Shown in pieces: positions 17,274-25,512 of a stretch of 37,679 nucleotides of DNA (its first letter is position 1; every line of letters begins with the position of its first letter). Position numbers and translations under genes: made by a program. The DNA is from Parachlamydiaceae bacterium (GTDB lineage: Bacteria > Chlamydiota > Chlamydiia > Chlamydiales > Parachlamydiaceae), in contig JACCRY010000173.1 of assembly GCA_013813265.1 (NCBI GenBank), positions 1-37,679 on the forward strand. Reading direction: 5' to 3'. The notes under the pieces were generated by a model that did no database searches, had not been told where the DNA came from, and saw nothing but the letters and a program-made list of their open reading frames with translations.

Positions 17274-17327
17274 CCGCTCAGTATAATGCGCCTTGACTCG
17301 CATTTTCAGACACAGCACAGTATACCT

Positions 17328-18809
17328 ATGAAATTTAAGCCCTACCTTATCTCTTTGCTTGCTACAGCATTTCCCAATGCTCTTGGATTTCTATTTTTTC
17401 CTTTATATGCAAAGGCTTTAGGAGCTTCTAACTATGGAGTTGTAGCACTGTTGGAAGCCTATCAGGGGATAGCTTCTATTTTACTTTTTGCAGGGATGAC
17501 AACTGCCTTCTTCGTCTTTTATAGCCATGCTGAAGATGAACAAGAGGAGCAGGAAGTTTTTAACACAGCAACTCTTTTTGGTTTATTTATTCTTGCCTTT
17601 GCGGCACTCGTGGCGCTTTTTTCAAAACAAATTACAGCTTTGATGTTTCATGGAGAAGCAGAAGTCTCTTTTGTGGCTATTTACGCATTTGCCGTCTTTT
17701 CAGACTATATGCTTACCCTCATCAATACTTTATTGCGTATCAAAGGAAAGATTAGCTCGCTGGCCATCAATGCAATCCTCATAAGCCTTGTACACCATGG
17801 TTTAAGTTTTTATGTTGTGGTTCTTCTTGGAGGAGACATTGCCAGCTTCATCTACATATTCTTAGTGACAAAGACCTTTGCTCTTATGCTTGTTGTTTAC
17901 TATACGTTTCGATTGAAGATCTCTATGACGTCTCTTCTAATTGAAAGAGAACTTTTATATAAAATGTTGCAATTTGGAACGCCCCTTATTTTAACCGCTT
18001 TAACCGGATGGGTTTTGCTTCTTTCCGATCGCTTATTTATTAACTACTATGTCACGACTGCTGAGGTAGGAATTTACGCTGTGGCCTATAAATTTGCTAT
18101 GGGGCTTTGGATTGGGATCGTCCAACCTTTCATGGTAGTGTGGGAGCCTTCGCTCTTTACCGCTTTTCGAGCAGATCCAAAGCTAGGATATCAAAAGTTA
18201 AAAAGAGATTTTTCCTACTATCTTGCTGGCATAGTTATCTTATTTAGCGGATTTATACTCTTCATTGGTGAAATTTTGAAACTTCTTTTTGCCAATTCCG
18301 AATATAGTCACGAGAATAGCATTATTTATTGTTTGGTTGGCAGTTACTTCTTAATGGCGATAGGGGAGATGTGGGCTTCAGTTTGTAGGCTCAATAAAAC
18401 TTCAAGATTTGCCTTCTGGGTAACCCTTGCCGTGTTGACAACGAAGGTTGTTTTTAATATAACTCTTATCCCAAATTATCTACTTATTGGAGCTGCTGTA
18501 GCCTCAGTTTTGGCAGAGTTTGTTTCACAATGTGTAATGGGAAGTTTTGCTGTTCGGCTCTCACACGGGGAGAAGCTATTCTTTTCCTTACGTAATTGGG
18601 CTCTATTTTCGTTGTTTTGTGCGACAGAGCTTTTACTTTACGTGATGCCAGAGGCTTCTTTTTTGCTAAAGAGTTGCTTCTTTGTGGGGTTGATTGTAGT
18701 TGTTGTCAGCTTATTCGTTAGGGAGTTGAGAAGACAGAAATTTCTTCACGGGGATACACAGAATGCTATCCTGCATGAGACGTCTGGAGCCGCGGATTTG
18801 TTAACGTAA
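17328..18809 (+). CDS. Wzx-like polysaccharide flippase (MOP superfamily)
   Basis: A 493-residue multi-pass membrane protein of the MATE/Wzx/MurJ superfamily. The start KFKPYLISLLATAFPNALGF followed by FFPLYAKALGASNYGVVAL is characteristic of lipid-linked oligosaccharide flippases (polysaccharide biosynthesis proteins). About 12-14 helices can be traced, with LSDRLFINYYVTTAEVGIYA as the central conserved segment of helices 7-8. The family moves undecaprenyl-linked sugar units across the inner membrane. An in-frame ATG at 17286 would add 14 polar residues; I prefer 17328 from the family start and the putative -10 at 17268. It stands alone between an F-box gene and a convergent MFS gene; MurJ is a less likely alternative, since its signature arginines are not obvious. 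Confidence 0.82.
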   Translation: MKFKPYLISLLATAFPNALGFLFFPLYAKALGASNYGVVALLEAYQGIASILLFAGMTTAFFVFYSHAEDEQEEQEVFNTATLFGLFILAFAALVALFSKQITALMFHGEAEVSFVAIYAFAVFSDYMLTLINTLLRIKGKISSLAINAILISLVHHGLSFYVVVLLGGDIASFIYIFLVTKTFALMLVVYYTFRLKISMTSLLIERELLYKMLQFGTPLILTALTGWVLLLSDRLFINYYVTTAEVGIYAVAYKFAMGLWIGIVQPFMVVWEPSLFTAFRADPKLGYQKLKRDFSYYLAGIVILFSGFILFIGEILKLLFANSEYSHENSIIYCLVGSYFLMAIGEMWASVCRLNKTSRFAFWVTLAVLTTKVVFNITLIPNYLLIGAAVASVLAEFVSQCVMGSFAVRLSHGEKLFFSLRNWALFSLFCATELLLYVMPEASFLLKSCFFVGLIVVVVSLFVRELRRQKFLHGDTQNAILHETSGAADLLT

Positions 18810-18894
18810 TGTGGATTACGGTAATGGGGGTTGTCCACAAAGTCGAGTCTGTAATCTGTTGTAAAAAAATGGGTAACTTTTGTTATTAGGAGAA

Positions 18895-20151
18895 CTAAGC
18901 TTCAACCACAACCTCTTTCTCTGAGCGGCTATAACTAAGAAAGGTAAGGTGGGCGAACATACATAGCAACCCTCCCATAACAATGACAGTAGGAGCTCCT
19001 AGTAATTGCCCTAAAAGTGCTCCGAGCGGAGGGAAAATGCATGCGCGAATGCCCACGGCCAGAACATTGACATTGCTGAAATCAGGGCTGTCTTGTTCTT
19101 TGGAAAAAATCGGACCTGAAAGATTCCAAGAAAGGGTGCTTCCTCCTTCCATAATACCATAGCAAAGATAACCCACAAAAAGCCATCCCAAGTGTATCTG
19201 TGCGGATAGTAGGCAAATTGCGTATAGACAAACCCAAAATGGAGGCCAGCTCGAAAATCGGAAGATGTCGATTTTGTTTATGAGCTTTATCCAAATAGGC
19301 GTTGTGAGCACAAGCCCAATTCCCTTACAGCAGGAAAAAGCGAAAGTAAATTCTGTAAATGAAAGATTTAAAATGTCTACGAAAAAGGCTGGCAAAACAG
19401 CATGGGGAAGCATAGTTCCTGCACCACCAAGCATAAATCCCCATTGGAATTTCCAGTAGTTTGCATGGCTGGTCAAAATCTGCCATGAGTTTTTCCATGG
19501 CATCAGTATGCGTTGGGTCAATGATTCTGAAGGCGTTATGACAACAGGTTCTTCAGGTTTAAAATCCTTTGGAATAGGAATTTTAAGAGTAAGAAAAACT
19601 GCGCTCATAGAAATCAAGGCGGTCAAAGGAAAGAGCCAGCGCCAAGCCTGGAAATAGTCGTCTAACAACCATCCTATAAGGAGTGGAAAGATTATATTAC
19701 CGCAGTGACCAAGAAGAGAGCCCTTAGCAAAGGTACTCCCCATCCTTTCCTTTGGAAGATTAAGTTTTAAAATTTCCATCCATGCGGGTACCACTCCTCG
19801 TGCGAGGAGCATATACAAACTGAAAACTGCAATGAAAAACCAAATATTGTCGACAAAAGGAAAAAAGAAAAAGGGGATTAAACTAATAATACGAGCTAGA
19901 ATGACATTCTTAAGAAGAAGATCACGTCTTTTATTAAGGGAAGCTCCCCAATAGACAGAAAGTAACGACACTAAAGGTTTTAAAGTGACAAGGGTTGCTG
20001 TCTGAAATACAGAGGCATGCAAATCTTTATAAAGGATAAAAGGTAGAAGGTTAAAGAGTGCCCAAACGGGAGTGCTTAGGGCATGGATCCACAAGTAGGC
20101 CTTGTGCGTTCTGGCTGCAAAGATTTCTTTTTCTGTTGTTTCACTATCCAT
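18895..20151 (-). CDS. Major facilitator superfamily transporter
   Basis: A 418-residue protein with about 12 predicted helices in two halves, separated by a hydrophilic loop (IPKDFKPEEPVVITPSES, about 194-211). Loop 2-3 has the remnant pattern GASLNKRRD, in place of the usual G-x-x-x-D-R-x-G-R-R. WMEILKLNLPKERMGS near 125-140 is a typical loop 4-5. It is a secondary transporter of the inner membrane with unknown substrate. The gene starts 33 bases after the exonuclease gene and is likely the last of a four-gene unit with rimO at the head. Confidence 0.83.
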   Translation of the reverse strand: MDSETTEKEIFAARTHKAYLWIHALSTPVWALFNLLPFILYKDLHASVFQTATLVTLKPLVSLLSVYWGASLNKRRDLLLKNVILARIISLIPFFFFPFVDNIWFFIAVFSLYMLLARGVVPAWMEILKLNLPKERMGSTFAKGSLLGHCGNIIFPLLIGWLLDDYFQAWRWLFPLTALISMSAVFLTLKIPIPKDFKPEEPVVITPSESLTQRILMPWKNSWQILTSHANYWKFQWGFMLGGAGTMLPHAVLPAFFVDILNLSFTEFTFAFSCCKGIGLVLTTPIWIKLINKIDIFRFSSWPPFWVCLYAICLLSAQIHLGWLFVGYLCYGIMEGGSTLSWNLSGPIFSKEQDSPDFSNVNVLAVGIRACIFPPLGALLGQLLGAPTVIVMGGLLCMFAHLTFLSYSRSEKEVVVEA

Positions 20152-20184
20152 ACAACTTTGCGAACCTTTTATCCTAACGTATAG

Positions 20185-20877
20185 CTACAAGACCCCGGCT
20201 TTTTGTAAACTTCGATGTAGATCTTTATTCTCAGCCTTTTCAAAAGCTCCGCTGGTCGTAAGCCATCGAAGGTAGTCTTTTGGAAGATTTTTTAAAGGGA
20301 CGCCTTGATGTTTACCAAAGGGCATATGTTGTAGTTCGCGTGGTCGATTCAGCAGATTAAAGACTTGTTCGATCGAAAGATCATCTGTCAGAGATTCAAA
20401 AAGTTGATGTAGGACGACAACGTCATCTAAAGCTCTGTGGGCATTGTTAGCGGCAATGCCGTACATTTCACGTAGAAATTGAAGTGTATGCCGAGGAAGA
20501 TCAGGGCGGTAGCGTCGTGCCCATTTCAAACTGTCGAGGAACTTCCATGGGGGGAGTTCAAGGGCATGGCGCGTAGCTTCATTTTTGAGCAAGGGCATAT
20601 CGAAAGAATCATTATTATGGGCGATAAGTATAACTTCTTCTCCGCAGAACTCAATAAATTCTATCCCGATCTGTTTAAAATCAGGACAATCAGCAACCAT
20701 CTCATTTGAAATTCCGTGAATAGCAGAAGCTCCGGAAGGAATTGGCATACCTGGATTGATCAATTTTTCGAAAGTTCGGCCAAGGACGGGGTCGTAGGCC
20801 GCAATTTCCACAATGCGATCTCTTTCGGTGCTGATACCCGTCGTTTCAGTATCATAATAAATAGGTCTGTAACTCAT
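20185..20877 (-). CDS. DnaQ-like 3'-5' exonuclease with C-terminal DUF3820-like part
   Basis: A 230-residue DEDDh exonuclease. Metal ligands and motif residues visible are Asp9 and Glu11 (YDTETTG), Asp93 (NDSFDMPLL), His147 and Asp152 (AHRALDDV). Relatives proofread as the epsilon subunit of DNA polymerase III or act alone in DNA or RNA trimming. Residues 185-206 (MPFGKHQGVPLKNLPKDYLRWL-like, split by its conserved Gly, Pro and Trp) look like the DUF3820 motif often appended to such exonucleases. The first codon overlaps the stop of the YbjN-like gene by four bases (ATGA), so translation is probably coupled. It may be a stand-alone exonuclease rather than the replicative proofreader, because of the extra C-terminal part. 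Confidence 0.88.
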   Translation of the reverse strand: MSYRPIYYDTETTGISTERDRIVEIAAYDPVLGRTFEKLINPGMPIPSGASAIHGISNEMVADCPDFKQIGIEFIEFCGEEVILIAHNNDSFDMPLLKNEATRHALELPPWKFLDSLKWARRYRPDLPRHTLQFLREMYGIAANNAHRALDDVVVLHQLFESLTDDLSIEQVFNLLNRPRELQHMPFGKHQGVPLKNLPKDYLRWLTTSGAFEKAENKDLHRSLQKAGVL

Positions 20878-21344
20878 TCTACCGACTGTTTTAATTCGTT
20901 AAGGGCTTTTACGATTGTTTCTAAAGTTTCTTTACCTTGGGCTAATGCCATAATTGGCCCCGAAAAAGTTTGGCATATGTTTGGGAATATGCTTACCATT
21001 TGATTCAGAAGGGTCTCTTCTAGATGGAGTTTGTGAATAGGAAGCATTAAACGATAGAAAATGATTTCATTTGTTTCATCCATACCAAATCCCGGAAGAT
21101 CAAGATCTTTATTAATGAGATGTAAAAGGCGTGCAACATTTCCCTCATTATCTTGTTTTATAGCAAATGGCATGAATGCAATTAACTGCAGCAATTCCCC
21201 ATGGTCGTAAAGTCTTACAAAAAATGGAAAACTTGCATTTCCCTGAGTTAAGAGCATATAGAGCTGTTCTGTTTCTTTTTGAAACTCCAGGTGGTAACCT
21301 TGAGTCGCGAGTTGTCTTTGAATTGTTTCTAGTGTGAGTAACAT
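20874..21344 (-). CDS. YbjN / secretion-chaperone-like conserved protein
   Basis: A 156-residue protein with an alternating fold typical of the YbjN and type III chaperone-like group: an N-terminal helix (LTLETIQRQLATQGYHL), a beta hairpin (FVRLYDHGELLQLIAFMP), then a helix with VARLLHLINKDLDLPGFGMD and a second strand pair. No membrane segment or signal. The function is not known; proteins of this shape often bind unfolded N-terminal parts of partners. It lies 20 bases after rimO and overlaps the exonuclease gene by four bases. The family call is by pattern and only moderately sure. Confidence 0.6.
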   Translation of the reverse strand: MLLTLETIQRQLATQGYHLEFQKETEQLYMLLTQGNASFPFFVRLYDHGELLQLIAFMPFAIKQDNEGNVARLLHLINKDLDLPGFGMDETNEIIFYRLMLPIHKLHLEETLLNQMVSIFPNICQTFSGPIMALAQGKETLETIVKALNELKQSVE

Positions 21345-21364
21345 GCAATCTTCCTACTTTCTTT

Positions 21365-22795
21365 TTATAATACTCGGCCAATAAGGTCATAGTCAGCAAC
21401 ATCTGTAATTTCAACAGTATAGCGCTCTCCAAAAGCTTTAACTTTACGTCCGTCGTTAATGATCACCAAGCCATCAATTTCAGGGCACTGGCCTGTGTAG
21501 CGGCCGCGCATCAATAATTTCGAGTCAGGGTGGTAACCCTCAACAACAACTTCAAGTTTTCTGCCGAGATTACCACGATTTAACTTCAATGCAATCTTTT
21601 TTTGAAGCTGCATAAGTTTTCTATAGCGTATTTCTTTGACTTCTTCCGGAACTTGATCGGCATAATCATGAGAAGGAGCTTTTGGTTCTCTAGAGTATTT
21701 AAAGACTCCGATGTTATCAAGTGGGTATTTCTTTACGAAATCCATGAGTTCATTAAATTGCTCTTCCGTCTCTCCAGGGAAACCCACAATTAAACTGGTT
21801 CGGATGACGACATCCGGGACAGCAGCTCGAAGTTTTTGAATGGTCGCAATGATTTCTTCGCGGGATGTTGTGCGACGCATAGATTTGAGCATCTCGTTAT
21901 TGATATGTTGAATGGGCATATCAAGATATGGGCAAATTCTTTTATCACTTTTAATGAGCTCGATAAGTTCATCAGTAATTTCATCCGGATAGAGGTAAAG
22001 GAGGCGTAACCAAAAAGGTTTGTCAATTTCGAGCATTGCCTTAAGTAAGTCAATGAGGGCTTTTAATTCTTTAGATCCGCGGTCTCTGCCATAATCGCCA
22101 AGATCTTGGGCAATCAGAATAATCTCTTTAACTCCACCGTCGAGAAGTATTTTAAATTCCTTAAGGATTTGTTCCTGGCTTTTGCTTTTAAGCGGGCCTT
22201 TGATTGCAGGAATGATGCAATAACTGCAACGTTTGCGACATCCTTCAGCAATTTTTAGATAAGCGTAGTGTTTGGGTGTTGACAGTTGACGTGGAACTTC
22301 GCCGACTTCAAGATAGCTTCTGGCGCGTGAAATAAGTTCGCCCTGCTGGGTCGATTCAACGGCTTTTAAAATGCCTTCAATGTCTCCAGATCCGAGGAAA
22401 TAATCAATTGCCGGATATGACTTCTTAATATCAGCACTGTGCGTTTGTACCATGCAGCCAGTGACGATTAATTTTGCGGTTGATTTCTTTTCTTTTAAGG
22501 TCGCCTCAATAGTTTCCATTGATTCCGAGCGTGAAGCTTCTAAGAAACCGCAGGTATTGATCACGATGAAATCGGCTTCTGGGAGGTCTATGGCAACTTC
22601 ATAACCTGCTCTCAGCAAAATACCAAGCATCACTTCACTATCGACAAGATTGCGTGGGCAGCCTAGGCTAATGAAGTAAATTTTGTTTCCCTCTACATGA
22701 AAACTGATTAAACCATCTCTTTCTTGGTTGAGGGGCATTGGATTTTGTTGAGCAGGTGGGGCACCCACTTCCGGTTCTTTATAGATTTGCAACAT
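21365..22795 (-). CDS. rimO: Ribosomal protein S12 methylthiotransferase RimO
   Basis: A 476-residue radical-SAM methylthiotransferase that adds a methylthio group to the conserved Asp of ribosomal protein S12. The N-terminal UPF0004 domain binds one Fe-S cluster with Cys46 (SLGCPRN), Cys82 (NTCGF) and Cys114 (GCM). The radical-SAM cluster is Cys186, Cys190 and Cys193 (EGCRKRCSYC). A TRAM domain ends the protein. LVDSEVM after the first Cys favours RimO over the tRNA enzyme MiaB. A strong AGGAG lies eight bases before the ATG, supporting an N-terminal extension of about 38 residues before the first domain. It heads the cluster leading to the MFS gene and has a clear promoter at 22827-22855. 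Confidence 0.95.
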   Translation of the reverse strand: MLQIYKEPEVGAPPAQQNPMPLNQERDGLISFHVEGNKIYFISLGCPRNLVDSEVMLGILLRAGYEVAIDLPEADFIVINTCGFLEASRSESMETIEATLKEKKSTAKLIVTGCMVQTHSADIKKSYPAIDYFLGSGDIEGILKAVESTQQGELISRARSYLEVGEVPRQLSTPKHYAYLKIAEGCRKRCSYCIIPAIKGPLKSKSQEQILKEFKILLDGGVKEIILIAQDLGDYGRDRGSKELKALIDLLKAMLEIDKPFWLRLLYLYPDEITDELIELIKSDKRICPYLDMPIQHINNEMLKSMRRTTSREEIIATIQKLRAAVPDVVIRTSLIVGFPGETEEQFNELMDFVKKYPLDNIGVFKYSREPKAPSHDYADQVPEEVKEIRYRKLMQLQKKIALKLNRGNLGRKLEVVVEGYHPDSKLLMRGRYTGQCPEIDGLVIINDGRKVKAFGERYTVEITDVADYDLIGRVL

Positions 22796-22826
22796 TGAGG
22801 CATTCTCCTTAAATTTGAAAGACTTA

Positions 22827-22855
22827 AGTGTAACGTATTAACTTAAAAAATTCAA
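22827..22855 (-). promoter_or_regulatory. rimO promoter
   Basis: On the minus strand TTGAAT (22850-22855), a 17-base spacer and TACACT (22827-22832). Transcription would start near 22820, leaving a 25-base leader containing the AGGAG site. Confidence 0.6.
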
Positions 22856-23049
22856 GTGAGAAAGAACTTGTAACTGGACATTCTGAAGGCGTACTAGCTT
22901 TATGTGAAGTCTGGCGTCATTTTTATTAAGTTGTTAAGTAACTTGATTCACGACATTTTGTGGCCTATAAAACAACTGCATAATTCTACAGCTTTTAAAG
23001 AGGCCCTTAAGTCCCCTATTTTTAACTTTTTTTTATTTTTAATTTATAT

Positions 23050-23055
23050 TATAAT
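23050..23055 (+). promoter_or_regulatory. Consensus -10 of the phytase-like gene
   Basis: A perfect TATAAT about 41 bases before the start, inside an AT-rich stretch; the -35 region is only a run of T. The ribosome site is AGGG, six bases before the ATG. Confidence 0.4.
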
Positions 23056-23095
23056 GTATGTATTGTGATTAAAAGAAATATCAATAGGGTTTTTA

Positions 23096-24112
23096 ATGAT
23101 TCCAATTTTTACAGGTTGTATTTTTCCCTCTCTTCAACCAGGTTACATTTTAGAAGCGAATGAAAAAATTGCTAAGTCTAAGCAAAGATTACTCGATTTA
23201 CCTCCTAGTGAAGAGGCACCCCTTGTCTTGAATAGTTTGGATCGTTATGACTTGCCACGTCATTTCCGGGAAAGTACAAATTCAATGATTATCCCGACGT
23301 CTCGTCAAACCCCAGAAAATTCGGATCTTCCCAATTTGGAAGGTCTAGCATTTCTACATGTTTCTGCAAGTGCACAGCCTGCTGTACAGGAATTTAGAGC
23401 CTTAACAGCACATTATCAAGGGATTTATGAGGAGATAACAATCGTGAATTTGCGTGAAGAATCTTGTATTTTTATTAATGGAGATGCAATTAGTGCTTTT
23501 GCAGCAACTAACCTAGGGAATATGGGGAAGTCGCTGAAACAAATTATCAATGGCGAAAATGATATAATTAGCTATGCGCGAGGTTCTGAAAAGTTGCCAG
23601 TCTATAAAATTATAAGCAAAACACCTTTAGATACACTTGATGAAAGAGTGCCTATAGAGATGCTCGTCGATAAGGTTTATACTGAACAGGAAGTTGTTAA
23701 AAGTGAAGGACTCTCTTATGTTCGTATTCCTATGACAGATCATATGCGTCCAAATGACAGTGCTGTGGATGCTTTTGTCGTTAAGTTTAGTCAAAGAAAA
23801 CCAGATACACATTTACATTTTCATTGTTGGGAAGGCCATGGGCGAACAACAACGGTTATGATCATGATCGATTCAATGCAAAATGCTGGGAATGTCAGTT
23901 TTAAAGATATTTGTAAACGTCAATGGTGGCTTGGGGGCGAAGGCAGCAATATGAGTAATGTTCCGAAGAAACCAAGCTATAAACATGAACTTTTTGATGA
24001 ACGTTTTCAATTTTTATCGACTTTCTATCAGTATTGCCTAGAAAATCGAGAAAGTGGCTTCCAAAAATCTTGGACACAATATCTTCAGATTAATGGTATC
24101 CATAACTTCTGA
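23096..24112 (+). CDS. PTP-like inositol phosphatase (phytase family), candidate effector
   Basis: A 338-residue cysteine phosphatase most like the protein-tyrosine-phosphatase-like phytases typified by Selenomonas ruminantium PhyA. Motifs in order: NLREESCIFING (about 119-130), the family's DLRQESHGFING block; IPMTDHMRP with the presumed general acid Asp215 (family ATDH-W/xP); the P-loop HCWEGHGRTT with Cys244 and Arg250 (family HCEAGVGRTT); then a KDI-x-x-RQ segment and the C-terminal FYQYCLENRESGFQKSW, which also follows the phytase pattern. Such enzymes remove phosphates from inositol phosphates, and relatives in intracellular bacteria act on host inositides. No Sec signal peptide is seen, unlike the secreted rumen enzymes, so export by type III secretion is an inference. 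It stands alone, convergent with a truncated brnQ. Confidence 0.85.
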   Translation: MIPIFTGCIFPSLQPGYILEANEKIAKSKQRLLDLPPSEEAPLVLNSLDRYDLPRHFRESTNSMIIPTSRQTPENSDLPNLEGLAFLHVSASAQPAVQEFRALTAHYQGIYEEITIVNLREESCIFINGDAISAFAATNLGNMGKSLKQIINGENDIISYARGSEKLPVYKIISKTPLDTLDERVPIEMLVDKVYTEQEVVKSEGLSYVRIPMTDHMRPNDSAVDAFVVKFSQRKPDTHLHFHCWEGHGRTTTVMIMIDSMQNAGNVSFKDICKRQWWLGGEGSNMSNVPKKPSYKHELFDERFQFLSTFYQYCLENRESGFQKSWTQYLQINGIHNF

Positions 24113-24138
24113 AAAAGGTTTTTACAAAAAAATAGATT

Positions 24139-24510
24139 TCATACGTAAATACTAGACCTACAAGAAGGAGTTGAAGGCAATATAGGTTCAAAAGCAACAT
24201 ATGCTACGGTAACGCAACGCGGAATAACAGCAAAAGGTCCTAGCAAAGCTAAAGAAACAAAGATGAGTAAAGCGCCAGGAATTTTTCCTGCCCGATTAAA
24301 GAACTCTATGCAGCGCCCATGAAAAAGGGTAGCGCCCAGCAAGCCTAAAAGAGGCCCTCCGATGGCAGTAATGAAGAGCCCAATGAATGCCCATCCTATT
24401 TGAATTTGACTAGTAGCCCCGAGAATGATCGGAAAGATCGCATTACCAGCCCCAAAAAACATGGAAAAAATGGCAAGCGATAATGTAAATGTTTGATAAT
24501 GAGTTTTCAT
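24139..24510 (-). pseudogene. brnQ: Truncated branched-chain amino acid carrier BrnQ
   Basis: Only 123 residues of what is normally a protein of about 430. The start (TLSLAIFSMFFGAGNAIFP) is the classic N-terminus of the LIVCS family of sodium-coupled leucine/isoleucine/valine carriers, and helices 1-3 to VIPRCVTVAYVAFEP are well kept. The frame then ends with a short unrelated tail SCRSSIYV. The lost part ends right at the phytase gene, 26 bases from its stop, so a deletion or insertion joint is likely there. AAGGA precedes the ATG by 11 bases. The leader holds a promoter and a possible attenuation peptide. It cannot be a working carrier. Confidence 0.85.
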
Positions 24511-24579
24511 AACAACAAAAGTCCTTTTCTAAAGTTTAAAAATGTAAAAGAAATAAGGGGAAGAAGGGATTAGCGTGCC

Positions 24580-24630
24580 CTAAGGCACAAAGAAAAAGAC
24601 GACGACGTTGTTTAGAGAATAGGTGTTCAT
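24580..24630 (-). CDS. Possible 16-residue leader peptide rich in Val and Phe
   Basis: A short ORF encoding MNTYSLNNVVVFFFVP upstream of brnQ on the same strand, with three valine codons in a row, three Phe codons and a further Val. GTGCC/GGCAC around its stop (24575-24588) can form a small hairpin. This looks like the leader of an attenuated amino acid operon. Against it: no ribosome-binding site, the predicted +1 coincides with its ATG, and no proper terminator with a T tract follows. Treat as a hypothesis. Confidence 0.35.
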   Translation of the reverse strand: MNTYSLNNVVVFFFVP

Positions 24631-24636
24631 GTAGTG

Positions 24637-24665
24637 AATATAGTAGAATGGGATCTTTTCGTCAA
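24637..24665 (-). promoter_or_regulatory. brnQ promoter
   Basis: On the minus strand TTGACG (24660-24665), exactly 17 bases, then TATATT (24637-24642), close to consensus. Transcription would start near 24630 and give a 120-base leader before brnQ. Confidence 0.65.
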
Positions 24666-24791
24666 TAGCTTTTACGAATGTATGAGTATCAAGCATATTA
24701 AATTACCGTGAGCAAATTGATAGGATTCGACCTTACCTTTAAAGAAAGGTCAATATAGATTTCGACAAAAGTTTGAATATTAAATAGCGAC

Positions 24792-24843
24792 AATTTAAAA
24801 AATGGCCAAACTTGTCACCACTAAATGATTTTCGCGTTTGGCC
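24792..24843 (-). terminator. Terminator after the tenA remnant
   Basis: Perfect 8-bp inverted repeat GGCCAAAC / GTTTGGCC (24836-24843 and 24804-24811) followed on the minus strand by ATTTTTTAAA. The loop is long (24 bases). It lies 15 bases beyond the tenA stop. Confidence 0.55.
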
Positions 24844-24858
24844 TTTTAACGGCTGCTA

Positions 24859-25512
24859 CTAATAGACGGCATCCCAGAAGTCAAATTCATGTTGAACAGA
24901 CTTCAGAAAAACTGTTTTTAAGCTTTCTTTTTCATTCTCAGACATATTTGCCAACTCATCAATAATATTTATGAATTTTACAGTTCTATTTCTTCGCTCC
25001 GAACTACTATATTGGGCTATCCAATTTTTGTATGGATTGGAATCAGGGCACATTGGTTTTAAATACTCGCCGATTTTTTGATAGATCAAGGTGCAGGGGA
25101 GTAAAAAAATCAAACCTTCATTAAATGACATTTGTTAAGCTGTCATAAGCATTTCATCCGTATACCGCTTGCATGCAGGCGTTTTCTGAAGTTTTTCACT
25201 GTCGGGTTTGATGAAACCATTTTTATAAAAAATTTCATCGGCCCCAATTTTAGATTTGTAGGCGAGATCTTGCAGATAATTTTGAAGCTCTGGGTTTGGA
25301 GCGCGTTCTGCAAGAATAGAAAATGCCTGTATTCTATCTAGGAGAAAAAGATAATCTTGCTGAATATAGGATTCAAACGCGCTTTTTGATAGGGCTCCAC
25401 TTCCCAATTCAAAGACAAAGGGGTGAGCTTTAATTTTTTCATATATGCCGTGAGATTCAAACCAAGCTTCTTGAGTGAAAGATAATTCTGGATAGGAAGA
25501 GCTAAAATGACA
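24859..25512 (-). pseudogene. tenA: TenA (thiaminase II-type) half of a decayed thiD-tenA fusion
   Basis: TenA hydrolyses aminopyrimidine breakdown products of thiamin for salvage. Homology begins with SFTQEAWFESHGIYEKIKAHP and continues through YIQQDYLFLLDR, YTDEMLMTA, SFNEGLIFLLPC, NPYKNWI and a C-terminal EFDFWDAVY. A TAA in frame at 25135-25137 cuts the gene in two between MTA and QMSFNEG, where intact relatives read through. Everything on both sides is in one frame, so the lesion is a single base change to a stop. The catalytic Cys of LPC is still present. Upstream, the frame joins directly to the ThiD C-terminus without a stop, showing that this was a fusion. Confidence 0.88.
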
